Assembly: GCF_027213965.1 (NCBI RefSeq)
Contig: NZ_JAPWGX010000003.1
Span: forward strand, 741,464-805,463
Direction of reading: 5' to 3'
Length of the DNA: 64,000 nt
Origin: Maritalea porphyrae
Lineage (GTDB): Bacteria; Pseudomonadota; Alphaproteobacteria; Rhizobiales; Devosiaceae
This document shows, in pieces, positions 1-8,777 of this stretch (positions are counted from its first letter, which is position 1; every line of letters begins with the position of its first letter). The position numbers were made by a program, and so were the translations under genes. The notes below the pieces were generated by a model. The model was not told the DNA's origin. It did no database searches and saw nothing but the letters and a program-made list of their open reading frames with translations.

Positions 1-1760
1 TTCCAGATTTTAGTGACAAAGTTGCGGTAGCCTTCAACGCGCGACAAAGACAAGCGAATGTCCCTGCCCTGTGCGGCCATCGCGGCCAAAGTGAAGCGCG
101 TGGCGTCGGTGCCATATTCGTCAAAAAGCACCAATGGATCAATTACGTTGCCTTTGGTTTTAGACATTTTCTGACCGTTTTCGTCCCGCACAAGTGCGTG
201 AACATAAACGTTCTCAAACGGCTCTTCGTCCATAAAATGAATACCAAACATCATCATTCTGGCCACCCAGAAGAAAATAATGTCAAAGCCGGTAACCAAA
301 GTGTTTGTTTGATAATAGGTCGCTAATTCTTCGGTCTTTTCAGGCCAGCCAAGGGTCGAAAACGGCCAAAGTGCTGAAGAAAACCATGTATCAAGCACGT
401 CTTCATCACGTTTGATTTCTGTCGGCGCCCCGTAGTGCGCATCAGCCGCCGCTTGCGCTTCTGCTTCTGATGAGGCCACAAACACTTCGTCGTCTGGCCC
501 GTACCAAGCTGGAATTTGATGTCCCCACCACAATTGGCGTGAAATACACCAAGGCTGAAGATTTTCCATCCAAGCGTAATAGGTATTTTCCCAGTTTTTC
601 GGAACGAATTTGGTGCGCCCTTCTTTAACTGCGGCAAGCGCAGGCTTTGCAAGGGTTACCGCATCCACGTACCACTGGTCCGTCAAATAGGGTTCGATCA
701 CGACCTGCTTTGACTTTTCGTCGTATGGAACGGCAATAACCTTTTCTTCAACTTCAACCAACGCGCCCAGGGCATCAAGATCAGCGACGACCTTTTTGCG
801 CGCTTCAAAACGGTCTAGGCCGCGATAGGCCTCAGGTGCTTCGTCATTGATTTTCGCATCAACGGTGAAAAGGTTGATCTGTTCAAGATTATTGCGCTTG
901 CCAACTTCAAAGTCATTGAAATCATGAGCAGGCGTAATCTTCACGGCACCAGACCCCTGTTCAGGATCAGCGTGCTCATCTGCAACGATCGGAATTTTGC
1001 GTCCAGTTAGCGGTAACACTACCATCTTGCCAACAAGGTGCTTGTATCGCTCATCGTCTGGGTGCACGGCAACGCCGGTATCACCCAGCATTGTTTCGGG
1101 GCGCGTTGTGGCAACAACAATGGTTTCGTCTGTGCCCTCAATTGGATACCGCAAATGCCACATGTGGCCGTTGGTTTCGATGTTCTCTACTTCAAGATCA
1201 GAAATGGCTGTTTGCAAAACCGGATGCCAGTTGACCAATCGCTTATCTTTGTAGATCAGGCCTTCTTTGTGCAGCTGAACAAATACCTTCAGCACCGCTT
1301 CGGACATGCCCTCGTCCATTGTGAAGCGTTGGCGCGACCAATCAGCGGATGCGCCAAGGCGCTTTTGTTGCGACACAATTGTGTTGCCGCTTTTTTCTTT
1401 CCATTCCCAGACTTTTTCCAAGAACTTCTCACGACCAAGTTCGCGACGTGATGGCAATTGATTTTCCATCAATTGGCGCTCAACAATCATTTGCGTAGCG
1501 ATGCCTGCATGGTCAGTGCCCGGTTGCCATAGAACATTTTTGCCACGCATCCGCTCAAAGCGGGCCAGCAAGTCTTGAATGGTGAAGGTAAGCGCGTGCC
1601 CGACGTGAAGGTCACCGGTGACGTTTGGGGGTGGCATGGCTATTGTATAGCTCTCTGCCCCCTTTTTAGCGCCAGCCCCTGCCGCAAACAGGTTTTCGCT
1701 GGTCCAGCCGTCATAAATCCGGTTTTCAACCTCTTGTGGGTTGTAGCTCTTATCAATCAT
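1..1760 (-). CDS. valS: Valine--tRNA ligase, N-terminal part (runs off the left edge)
   Basis: This is the first ~586 residues of valyl-tRNA synthetase, which charges tRNA-Val with valine in the cytosol. The class I signature HVGH is at residues 52-55 (after PPPNVTGDL), and the second catalytic motif reads KMSKTKGN near residue 529, with Thr where KMSKS is usual. The editing-domain stretch [10 protein letters not shown] and the zinc-free bacterial ValRS pattern around [17 protein letters not shown] are also readable. The start ATG is at 1760, opening [19 protein letters not shown], typical of alphaproteobacterial ValRS. The C-terminal tRNA-binding part lies outside the window. The leftward order pcm, tolC, popZ, valS is a familiar rhizobial arrangement. 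Confidence 0.97.
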   Translation of the reverse strand, partial: MIDKSYNPQEVENRIYDGWTSENLFAAGAGAKKGAESYTIAMPPPNVTGDLHVGHALTFTIQDLLARFERMRGKNVLWQPGTDHAGIATQMIVERQLMENQLPSRRELGREKFLEKVWEWKEKSGNTIVSQQKRLGASADWSRQRFTMDEGMSEAVLKVFVQLHKEGLIYKDKRLVNWHPVLQTAISDLEVENIETNGHMWHLRYPIEGTDETIVVATTRPETMLGDTGVAVHPDDERYKHLVGKMVVLPLTGRKIPIVADEHADPEQGSGAVKITPAHDFNDFEVGKRNNLEQINLFTVDAKINDEAPEAYRGLDRFEARKKVVADLDALGALVEVEEKVIAVPYDEKSKQVVIEPYLTDQWYVDAVTLAKPALAAVKEGRTKFVPKNWENTYYAWMENLQPWCISRQLWWGHQIPAWYGPDDEVFVASSEAEAQAAADAHYGAPTEIKRDEDVLDTWFSSALWPFSTLGWPEKTEELATYYQTNTLVTGFDIIFFWVARMMMFGIHFMDEEPFENVYVHALVRDENGQKMSKTKGNVIDPLVLFDEYGTDATRFTLAAMAAQGRDIRLSLSRVEGYRNFVTKIW

Positions 1761-1880
1761 GTCGCACAGCCTTTGTCTGCCATGGGCAAGGACTGCCCAC
1801 AGCTGAAATACTTTGATTTAGGTGTAAAGCCAAGGCGAGCCGCCCTGTCAACAGGTCAGCCGCTAAAAAGCCAATTTGGA

Positions 1881-2780
1881 TTAGCGATTACCGCGAGAAA
1901 CACGTTCAATTTCGCGTTGAACCAGTTTTTCAACCACGCCCGGCAAGTTTTCGTCTAGCCAGCCTTTAAGCATTGGACGCAACATTTCTCGGATCAAGTC
2001 TTCGACCGTTTGGCCGTTACCGCCAGAAAGGGTTAGTGCATCCAACTGACTGAAGGCGCTAGAAGCGGCGGCTTGGGTCGCGGGCTCTAACAACTCTTCA
2101 GAGATTTGCGTTGTTAAAGTGGGATCAGGTAAAGGGCTGGCCGGAATCTCTTCTTCAGGTTCTGGTTCTTGCGCCGGAACTGCATCATCAAGCGAAGCCA
2201 AGTCCACATCGGTTGTCAGATCATCTAAATCCATAGCAACCGACTCTTCTTCTGAATCGTCGTCATTGATAAAGGCAATATCGTCTGGAACCACCATTGC
2301 CACATCTTCGGAGACATCATCACCAAACTCGGCGACAAATTCTTCCGGCGACGGTGCGGCGCGCACAAGATCATCAGCGGGAGCACTTTTTGGTTCCGCC
2401 TTAGGTGGATTTAGCATTTGATCAGCACTCAGCGCCAAGGGAGCCTCGTCGCCATCATCGTCAGGCAAGTCAGGCATACCGGCCTTGGTGTTTGGTGGGT
2501 TAAGCATTTGCTCGGCACCAAGGGCAAGAGGCACTTCTTCATCCTCTTCGGGAGGCGAAACGCTTTTTGCTGGCGCTGGCGGAGCGGCTTTAGCTGCTTG
2601 TTTCGGCTCCTCCACCATTGCAGTCAGGCTCTCGGGCTCGTCGTCGGCCGTGATTTCGGTTGCCAACATTTCTGGTGCCGCCGCCGGCTCATCGGCGGGC
2701 GGTTCATCATCTGCAATGATCTGCCTAATAGAAGACAGTATTTCGTCCATCGATGGGTCTTTAGACGCAGGTTGATTCAT
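1881..2780 (-). CDS. popZ: PopZ-type polar organising protein (DUF2497)
   Basis: The protein is about 299 residues. It has the PopZ layout: a short conserved N-terminal helix (DPSMDEILSSIRQIIADDE), a long acidic, proline-rich disordered middle with two near-copies of an LGAEQMLNPP / LSADQMLNPP element, and a conserved C-terminal helical oligomerisation region (TVEDLIREMLRPMLKGWLDENLPG...EIERVSR). In Caulobacter and rhizobia PopZ assembles into a polar matrix that anchors the chromosome origin and cell-cycle proteins. I chose the ATG at 2780 (MNQPASKDPSMDE), with GAGG about 7 bases upstream, over an upstream in-frame ATG at 2813 with no family support. Located upstream of valS. Confidence 0.9.
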   Translation of the reverse strand: MNQPASKDPSMDEILSSIRQIIADDEPPADEPAAAPEMLATEITADDEPESLTAMVEEPKQAAKAAPPAPAKSVSPPEEDEEVPLALGAEQMLNPPNTKAGMPDLPDDDGDEAPLALSADQMLNPPKAEPKSAPADDLVRAAPSPEEFVAEFGDDVSEDVAMVVPDDIAFINDDDSEEESVAMDLDDLTTDVDLASLDDAVPAQEPEPEEEIPASPLPDPTLTTQISEELLEPATQAAASSAFSQLDALTLSGGNGQTVEDLIREMLRPMLKGWLDENLPGVVEKLVQREIERVSRGNR

Positions 2781-2918
2781 CTTGGCCTCACAATCGTGCG
2801 AAGCAACAAGCACATCAAATACACGACGCGATTCGCACTATTAAAGCTTATTGTGCGAGATATTAACTTGTTAGTCTAGTCGACGTGCAAAAACAGCGTT
2901 TTCCACCAATTAGTTGAG

Positions 2919-4259
2919 TTATTCGCGCAATTCGCCCCAGATGTCTTCTACACGCGCCCGGTAGCCATCAGCTGACTGAATTGTTACGGGCAAGTGCAAT
3001 GAAGCTGCGTCTAGTTTGCCAGCAGCAGAGACGAGTGAAAATGCAGCAACCACTTTGTTTCGTTGAGCAGTGTACAAAGATTCATTGGCACTGGTGAGTT
3101 CAGCTCTGGCGTTTAGAACATCAAGAGTTGTGCGCTGACCAACGTTGCGCTCTTCAATCACACCATCAAGTGCGATTTGACTTGAACGAACTGCAGCATT
3201 TGCAGATTCAATCAATGCAATCGACGACTGCAATCCCGACCAAGCAGAAATAACGGCCTCTTCGACCTGATTAACTGTTGCTCTTGCGTCTACCTCAGCA
3301 TTGATATGCGATAGATTTGCTTTTCGTGCTGATGCGCCCAATGCACCGCCTTGATAGATGGGAATCGCCAAGGTCAAACGAATGGACCCAGAAGTGCCCT
3401 GTGAAGAACCGCCGCCGCAGTCGATCGCGCAGATTGAGCCAATAAGATCAAGAGTAGGACCGAAAGCCCGCATAGCAGCATCTGTACCAAATTTTGCGGC
3501 TTCTACCTGCGCCATCGCCGTTTGAATCGCCGGGTGGTTGGCTTTTGCAGAACGCAAAGCTTCATCAAGAGAGCGTGGCAAAACATTGCCAAATTTGAAG
3601 TTTGAGTTCAAACCAGATGGCTTAGAGCCCATCCAACGCACATAACTCGCTTGCGACGTGCGCAAGGAATTAACTGCTGACTTGTAGGCGGCAACAGATT
3701 GGGCAAGACGTGCCTCAGCTTGAGCGACGTCAATTTTTGTGCCCTCACCAATATTCAATCGGTTGCGCGCAGAAGAGACTTGGGCACGCAAGAATTTTAC
3801 GTTGTCAGCTCGCAAGCTAGCAAGATTTGTGTCTCGTACCACGTCCATATAGGCCGTTGCGGCAGACAAAAGAACGTTTTGTTCGGTATTGCGCAAGCTG
3901 TGTGTCGTCGCGTTCGCATAGGCACGCGCCTGATCAATCTGAGCTGCGGTTTTAAAACCATCGAACAAGCGCTGGTTGTACTGCAAATTCAATGTTGTGT
4001 TGGTATTGGCTGTGGTACTGCCACCAACGCTTGCCCAACTGTATTGAGTTGTGCCCGAAAGGTTTACTTGAGGCCGTTGCCCCGCTTTGCGCAACACGAT
4101 GTCCTCAGAAGCTAGCTTGACGCTAATAAGTGCTGCGGCCATTGCCGGATTGTTTGTGTAAGCTTTTGCCAGCGCGTTGGTTAGGCTTTCAGCACGCGCA
4201 AAACCGGAAAAGGTGACCGACACTAGTGCCGCCGCTAAAATAGACTGCTTCAATAACAC
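2919..4259 (-). CDS. tolC: TolC-family outer membrane efflux/secretion channel
   Basis: This is an outer-membrane channel of the TolC family (type I secretion or RND efflux exit duct), about 446 residues. A signal peptide (KQSILAAALVSVTFSGFARA) is followed by two homologous OEP repeats rich in helical heptads. Readable family features include NPAMAAALISVKLASEDIVLRKAGQRP, LQYNQRLFDGFKT with ARAYANATTHSLRNTEQNVLL, and LAIPIYQGGALGA in the second half. No ATG fits the start; a GTG at 4259 has GGGG eight bases upstream, and a TTG at 4283 is an alternative. The upstream neighbour is pcm, the usual partner in rhizobia. Confidence 0.88.
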   Translation of the reverse strand: MLLKQSILAAALVSVTFSGFARAESLTNALAKAYTNNPAMAAALISVKLASEDIVLRKAGQRPQVNLSGTTQYSWASVGGSTTANTNTTLNLQYNQRLFDGFKTAAQIDQARAYANATTHSLRNTEQNVLLSAATAYMDVVRDTNLASLRADNVKFLRAQVSSARNRLNIGEGTKIDVAQAEARLAQSVAAYKSAVNSLRTSQASYVRWMGSKPSGLNSNFKFGNVLPRSLDEALRSAKANHPAIQTAMAQVEAAKFGTDAAMRAFGPTLDLIGSICAIDCGGGSSQGTSGSIRLTLAIPIYQGGALGASARKANLSHINAEVDARATVNQVEEAVISAWSGLQSSIALIESANAAVRSSQIALDGVIEERNVGQRTTLDVLNARAELTSANESLYTAQRNKVVAAFSLVSAAGKLDAASLHLPVTIQSADGYRARVEDIWGELRE

Positions 4260-4431
4260 AACAAATACCCCGAACTGTTCCAAGCGCCCATAATATGCAC
4301 CGAATTACACAAGAATGAAAATTAACTTTTCATTAATAATTTTATTTACTCTGCCATGTAGCTTCGACGCAACACCACCTACCCCAAGTTGGGCGGGTTA
4401 TGGACATAATCAAGTCCCTACAGTAAATTTT

Positions 4432-5082
4432 CTATAAACTGAACTCAGCGACGCTTGAAAACGCGGCCAATTGAGGCACCGTTGCATTAAATGCTTCGCG
4501 TCGCGCGATATCGGAGCCGCTCTTGGTGTAGACCACGGCGCTAAGCACTCCGTTTGCAGGCTCCACGCAGACGATACGGCCTCCATCAGCCAATTGTTCT
4601 TTGAGTTCGAGAGTTGGGCTCTCTATCGCACCTTCAATGAAAATCACATCAAATGGCGCTTCTTTGCTGCAACCAGTTCGCAAATCAGCGTTTAGTACCG
4701 CGACATTTCCGATTTCAAGATCAGCCAAGATTTCGGTTGCCTCATCGACCAAACCAGCCTGATCATCTATTGCCACAACAGATCCGGCTAGTCCTGCAAT
4801 GATGGCAGCGGCGTAGCCAGTGCCACATGCCACATCCAATACGATGTCCGTCTTTTTGAAATCTGCCAATTGGATCAATTGTGCAAGTCGCATGGGCGAT
4901 ATCATCTTACGTTGGTCAGACAGTGTGAGGTGCTGATCCAAATATGCAAGTTGTCGTTGCCCTGCAGGAACAAAATTTTCTCTTGGTACGTCGCTCATGA
5001 TTCTAATGATGTCAAAATCCGTAACCGCATTCGGACGAATTTGACTATCAACCATTGCCGTGCGTGCGCGTTCAAAGTCCAT
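4432..5082 (-). CDS. pcm: Protein-L-isoaspartate O-methyltransferase family protein
   Basis: This 216-residue SAM-dependent methyltransferase belongs to the PCMT family, which repairs isoaspartyl residues in damaged proteins. It begins MDFERARTAMVDSQIRPNAV, a hallmark of the alphaproteobacterial branch. The SAM-binding glycine motif is VLDVACGTGYAAAIIAGLAG, and the acidic motif that follows is VVAIDD. The ATG at 5082 has an AAGGAA ribosome binding site; a longer reading from 5181 would run into unrelated upstream sequence. The gene reads leftward ahead of tolC with about 170 bases between them. Members of this branch often sit next to tolC and may have lost strict isoaspartate activity, so the exact substrate is inferred. 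Confidence 0.85.
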   Translation of the reverse strand: MDFERARTAMVDSQIRPNAVTDFDIIRIMSDVPRENFVPAGQRQLAYLDQHLTLSDQRKMISPMRLAQLIQLADFKKTDIVLDVACGTGYAAAIIAGLAGSVVAIDDQAGLVDEATEILADLEIGNVAVLNADLRTGCSKEAPFDVIFIEGAIESPTLELKEQLADGGRIVCVEPANGVLSAVVYTKSGSDIARREAFNATVPQLAAFSSVAEFSL

Positions 5083-5262
5083 TTTAGATTCCTTTTGGCA
5101 TTGCGTCTTGATGAACTCAATATCGCCGTATCTACTGATATGCAAGCGATGGGAAATCAATTTATTGGGGATTTGTGCCAAAGCCGCGCAACTTTAAAAG
5201 CGAAGTGCTCAACAATCTCTTGAAACCAGTTTGCGTTTGGTATAGCAACGCTGTCGTTATGA

Positions 5263-5336
5263 GGCCACGTGGCGGAGTGGTGACGCAGCGGATTGCAAAT
5301 CCGTGTACCCCGGTTCGATTCCGGGCGTGGCCTCCA
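5263..5336 (+). tRNA. tRNA-Cys (GCA)
   Basis: The acceptor arms GGCCACG and CGTGGCC pair perfectly, the anticodon loop carries GCA within GGATT-GCA-AATCC, and the T arm is CCCGGTTCGATTCCGGG. The discriminator and CCA (TCCA) are encoded. The gene is intact and lies alone between the divergent pcm and hydrolase genes. Confidence 0.97.
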
Positions 5337-5524
5337 ACAATTCCCACTTTTTTGCATCAATTGTGACGGCGCAATTCTCCTGTGCTTTACAACGATCTAT
5401 CGACCAATTGCTGTTGGTTTGATGCGCTTTTCCGTGCCCAATACTTTACATTTATCAAGTTTTTGACTTAAGGTCCTGAGACGCGGCAATTATTGTGCCG
5501 CGGCGCATTTAAGTACTTTTTTGG

Positions 5525-5540
5525 TTTTTTTTGGGGGGGG
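5525..5540. repeat. Back-to-back homopolymers T8 then G8
   Basis: Eight T are followed directly by eight G, ending six bases before the likely GTG start of the hydrolase gene. The G run overlaps the place where a ribosome binding site would sit. Such runs can slip in length during replication or in sequencing. Confidence 0.8.
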
Positions 5541-5546
5541 CGGCAA

Positions 5547-6272
5547 GTGAAACAGCACTTCGTATTTTTGCCTGGGACACTTTTGGATGCAGACCAGTTT
5601 GCGCCACAGTTTAGAAAGCTATCGCCAGAACACGCCGTGAGTGTGTTCGAATATGGAACAACGACGCGCAAAATTGCGCGCGACAGCATAATTGAAACTT
5701 GGGCCAAAGATACACTGAAATATATCGCCAACATCGGGCGCCCCGTAACCCTGTGCGGTCACTCTTTCGGTGGCATAATTGCTCAAATTGTGGCCGCCCG
5801 GCGACCTGATCTTGTTGCTCGTTTGGTTTTGGTCGAAACCAACTATTGCTCTGGCGATGGCTTGCTCGATACGCTGTCCTTGCAGTTGGCTAAAGTCATA
5901 TTGCGTTCGACGCCGTGGGAACGGCTGCGCAAGCACATTCTGGATCTACACGGAAAGCACTCAATCGAATCGAATTTGTATTTGGATTCTGTTTTACCTC
6001 CGACTGCAGAACCCGTTTTGGCGCGCGATATAATGCTCGCGGCGCTTGATTGGAACGGCAAAAAACAGCTGCCGAAAATACCCGTGCAGACCGACGTTGT
6101 TGTGGGCGAGTTTTTCGATAGAACGGCCAAACAAGCTGAACAGTTTGCAGAACTCATACCAAACGCAACGCTGCACAAAATCAATGGCTCGGGTCACTTG
6201 GTCAATCTTGATGCGCATGAGACGTTCAATTCGATCCTGCTTGATTCCGCTCGCGTCGAATTAGTAGCTTAA
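5547..6272 (+). CDS. Alpha/beta-fold hydrolase
   Basis: This is a cytosolic alpha/beta hydrolase of about 241 residues. It opens with the KQHFVFLPGTLLDADQF strand (oxyanion-hole region). The nucleophile elbow is GHSFGG (Ser), and the catalytic His lies in the C-terminal motif GSGHLVNLDAHETF; the acid is probably the Asp/Glu in VVVGEFFDRT. I chose the GTG at 5547, directly before the conserved first strand; a longer frame from 5493 adds a low-complexity Phe-rich stretch encoded by a T/G homopolymer. The substrate cannot be told from sequence. It sits between tRNA-Cys and mobA. Confidence 0.75.
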   Translation: MKQHFVFLPGTLLDADQFAPQFRKLSPEHAVSVFEYGTTTRKIARDSIIETWAKDTLKYIANIGRPVTLCGHSFGGIIAQIVAARRPDLVARLVLVETNYCSGDGLLDTLSLQLAKVILRSTPWERLRKHILDLHGKHSIESNLYLDSVLPPTAEPVLARDIMLAALDWNGKKQLPKIPVQTDVVVGEFFDRTAKQAEQFAELIPNATLHKINGSGHLVNLDAHETFNSILLDSARVELVA

Positions 6273-6367
6273 AAACAGCTTCGGGGCGCTTAAAGGTTGC
6301 ACTGGTGCCCTTCGCGAAAATAACCTAAGAAATGGCAACTATCATATAGGGTTTCTAAGGTTCAGCC

Positions 6368-6976
6368 ATGGCGATATTCGGCGTAATGCTTGCAGGTGGT
6401 GGTGGCGTGCGATTGGGCGGCGTCGACAAAGCCCAGCTAAAGCTGGGAAATACAAACCTCGCCACCCTCGTCTACAATCAGATTTTTCCGCAATCTGATT
6501 TCTTGAGCATTACTTTTGCACCAGATAGTGAGCGTTCGTCACTGCCTGAAAATGTTGCGCGATTAACCGACAAATTTGATCCACAGATTGGCCCGCTGGG
6601 CGGTATCTACGCTGGTTTTGAATGGGCAAAGAGTTTGGGCGCAACAGATCAGAACGACTATTTGCTGATTGTTCCGATTGATAGCCCGCTTTTCCCGAGC
6701 GATTTTGTTCAACAGGCCGTGCCCCTCATGCAAATCAGTGATGTGGTGGTGGCCCGGTATGGTGATCAGGAATACCCCACTTGCAGTTTGTGGCGCTGCG
6801 GAGCTGCATCAAGAATTGGAGCAACAAGGTCGGGCGCGCGAAACAACTCGGTTCGAGGATATTTGGATAAACTGGAAGTTGGTTACATTGATTTTTTGTC
6901 GTCACACCCTGAAGATCCATTCAAGAACGTCAACAAAATTAGCGACTTAATTAAACTAAGTGCCCGAACCACCTAA
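6368..6976 (+). CDS. mobA: Molybdenum cofactor guanylyltransferase
   Basis: MobA transfers GMP from GTP to molybdopterin to make the MGD form of the cofactor used by DMSO-reductase-family enzymes such as nitrate reductase and formate dehydrogenase. The 202-residue protein begins with the nucleotide-binding loop LAGGGGVRLGGVDKAQLKLG, has the GPLGGIYAGFEWA segment and the LIVPIDSPLFP aspartate motif that binds metal. An AAGG motif lies nine bases ahead of the ATG. It is unlinked to mobB or other moa/mog genes here. The need for MGD fits the anaerobic ubiquinone genes further along the window. Confidence 0.93.
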   Translation: MAIFGVMLAGGGGVRLGGVDKAQLKLGNTNLATLVYNQIFPQSDFLSITFAPDSERSSLPENVARLTDKFDPQIGPLGGIYAGFEWAKSLGATDQNDYLLIVPIDSPLFPSDFVQQAVPLMQISDVVVARYGDQEYPTCSLWRCGAASRIGATRSGARNNSVRGYLDKLEVGYIDFLSSHPEDPFKNVNKISDLIKLSARTT

Positions 6977-7085
6977 TTTGGTCGATACAAACAAAAAAGT
7001 TTGAAAAAATGGCAAAAAAGGTCTTGGCAAGCCCGTTCAAAACAGTTAAACCCCGTCTCACCTGATCATCAGGAATGTTTGGTGA

Positions 7086-7161
7086 TCCTCAGTAGCTCAG
7101 TTGGTAGAGCAATCGGCTGTTAACCGATTTGTCGCAAGTTCGAGTCTTGCCTGAGGAGCCA
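7086..7161 (+). tRNA. tRNA-Asn (GTT)
   Basis: TCCTCAG pairs with CTGAGGA in the acceptor stem. The anticodon loop CTGTTAA between ATCGG and CCGAT gives GTT. The D arm is AGCTCAGTTGGTAGAGC and the T arm contains GTTCGAGTC. GCCA is encoded at the 3' end. Intact. Confidence 0.97.
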
Positions 7162-7186
7162 AAAACAACTCTCTGAAATTGCTGAC

Positions 7187-7888
7187 TTAACTTTGCACTC
7201 GGCTGCCGTCATAGGCGAACTGATATCCGCTGTCATTTGGTACCAATCCATCAATGACGCTCAGCAGTTTCTTCGCGGCTATAAGTGGCGTGAATTTTTC
7301 GCTTGGCGTGTTGTAGTTTTCAGATAGTCGCGTAGCCACTGTGCCGGGGTGCAGCGCGACACAAATGTGCTGTTTCTGTTTCCGTTGTATTTCGATTGAT
7401 GCGGTACGTACAATTTGATTCTTAGCTGCTTTTGCGGCCCTATAACTCACCCAACCACCAAGTTTATTGTCTTCAATTGAACCAACTCTAGCGCCGAGCG
7501 TTGCAAAGACCGATCGTTCGCCCGGGCGCATCAATGGCGCGAAGTGTTTAATGATTAGCGCTGTTCCAATGGCGTTGATCGCAAAATGCGCGGCCATGTT
7601 TGCAGGATCAATTTCGGCAAAGGCGCGCTCGGGTCTTTTGCCGTCGATTTCAAGTGCACCAGTGGCGTCTATTATCAGGTCAAACAACGCCCCTTCGTTT
7701 TGAAAGTGGTTGCTCGTTTCAATAATTGAGGACTCTGTCCTCAGATCGAAGCCTTCGAAATTCGCACGATCCAAACGTGCCACATATTGGCAATTGCCGT
7801 GTGCTTCCAATTGTTCAAGGAATGCTCCACCAATTCCACCGGTTGCCCCTATGACCAACGCATTAAAACTCTGACCCAAACTTTGCAT
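7187..7888 (-). CDS. SDR-family short-chain oxidoreductase (CsgA-like)
   Basis: This 233-residue NAD(P)-dependent short-chain dehydrogenase/reductase has the glycine motif VIGATGGIGG near residues 12-21 and the catalytic Tyr149-x-x-x-Lys153 (SYRAAK). A Ser/Thr partner is likely in SVFATLGARVGS. The C-terminal HPGTVATRLSENY matches the C-factor-like branch, whose substrates are mostly unknown. It starts 68 bases downstream of potI on the same strand, so it may be read through from the polyamine transporter operon, but no functional link is evident. Confidence 0.88.
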   Translation of the reverse strand: MQSLGQSFNALVIGATGGIGGAFLEQLEAHGNCQYVARLDRANFEGFDLRTESSIIETSNHFQNEGALFDLIIDATGALEIDGKRPERAFAEIDPANMAAHFAINAIGTALIIKHFAPLMRPGERSVFATLGARVGSIEDNKLGGWVSYRAAKAAKNQIVRTASIEIQRKQKQHICVALHPGTVATRLSENYNTPSEKFTPLIAAKKLLSVIDGLVPNDSGYQFAYDGSRVQS

Positions 7889-7956
7889 GGCGCTCCTCTT
7901 TTCTATAGAGATTTACGCACCGCTTGTGTTCTTAGATCACCGTTTAAGTTTCACGC

Positions 7957-8769
7957 TCACTCCACAGGCTTCGTTCTTGGCGATTTGAGCAGTTGCCAGG
8001 CGGCAAGTCCCACGCCAAGTGCGACCACACCAATCATTAAGCTGGCCAACGCATTGATTTCAGGGCTAACGCCCAAGCGGACTTTGGAAAAAATCACCAT
8101 CGGCAAGGTCGATGCCCCCGGACCCGACACAAAGCTGGCGATCACCAAATCGTCCAACGACAAGGTGAAAGACAAAAGCCAGCCAGACATCAATGCCGGG
8201 GCGATGGTGGGCAGGGTGATATCAAAGAAAACGCGCACGGGCTTGGCACCAAGGTCCCTCGCCGCTTCTTCAATCGACTCGTCAATATCGCTCAACCTTG
8301 ATTGCACAACAACGGCTACATAGGCCAAGCAAAACGTCGTATGGGCGATAACAATTGTCGTAAATCCGCGTCCTGCCGGCCATCCAAACATTGATTCCAT
8401 TGCAACAAATAGAAGCAACAGAGACAAACCGGTAATCACCTCTGGCATCACCAAGGGCGCGGCTGTCATCCCGCTGAGCATTGGCTTGAACCAGAACCGT
8501 CCCAGCCGTGTCAGCACAAATGCCGCAAGTGTGCCAAGCACCAGTGCCAAGGACGCACTGATAAAGGCAATGCGAAGGCTGATCCAGGCGGCGCCCAATA
8601 TTTGGGGGTCCTGCAACAGCTCACCATACCAGTGTGTTGAAAAGCCCCCCCAAACCGTTACCAGTTTTGATTTGTTGAAACTAAACACCACAAGAACAAT
8701 GATGGGGATGTAAAGAAACGCAAATCCCAAGAACGTTGCGATGGGTAAGAACCTGAATCTCTTTGTCAT
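7957..8769 (-). CDS. potI: Polyamine ABC transporter permease PotI
   Basis: This is the second inner-membrane permease of a putrescine-type ABC importer, about 270 residues with six predicted membrane helices. The EAA loop, which contacts the ATPase, reads EEAARDLGAKPVRVFFDITLP. The N-terminal region FLYIPIIVLVVFSFN and the later SLDDLVIASFVSGPG are typical of PotI/PotC. I chose the ATG at 8769 (MTKRFRFLPI); longer readings overlap potH. It is the last gene of the leftward GS-oxidase-potFGHI operon. Confidence 0.92.
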   Translation of the reverse strand: MTKRFRFLPIATFLGFAFLYIPIIVLVVFSFNKSKLVTVWGGFSTHWYGELLQDPQILGAAWISLRIAFISASLALVLGTLAAFVLTRLGRFWFKPMLSGMTAAPLVMPEVITGLSLLLLFVAMESMFGWPAGRGFTTIVIAHTTFCLAYVAVVVQSRLSDIDESIEEAARDLGAKPVRVFFDITLPTIAPALMSGWLLSFTLSLDDLVIASFVSGPGASTLPMVIFSKVRLGVSPEINALASLMIGVVALGVGLAAWQLLKSPRTKPVE

Positions 8770-8777
8770 AACAACTC

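Noticed and set aside
1038..1958. Rightward frames across the valS region
   Set aside because: They are antisense to a well-conserved valyl-tRNA synthetase and have no family features or ribosome sites.
2119..2879. Ser-rich and other frames opposite popZ
   Set aside because: These are mirror translations of the acidic, repetitive middle of PopZ; low complexity and no support.
5157..5366. Short frames on both strands around tRNA-Cys
   Set aside because: They run through the tRNA gene and have no protein-like composition.
5482..5502. CGCGGCA / TGCCGCG inverted repeat before the hydrolase gene
   Set aside because: A seven-base-pair stem far from tRNA-Cys and with no immediate U-tract; could be chance.
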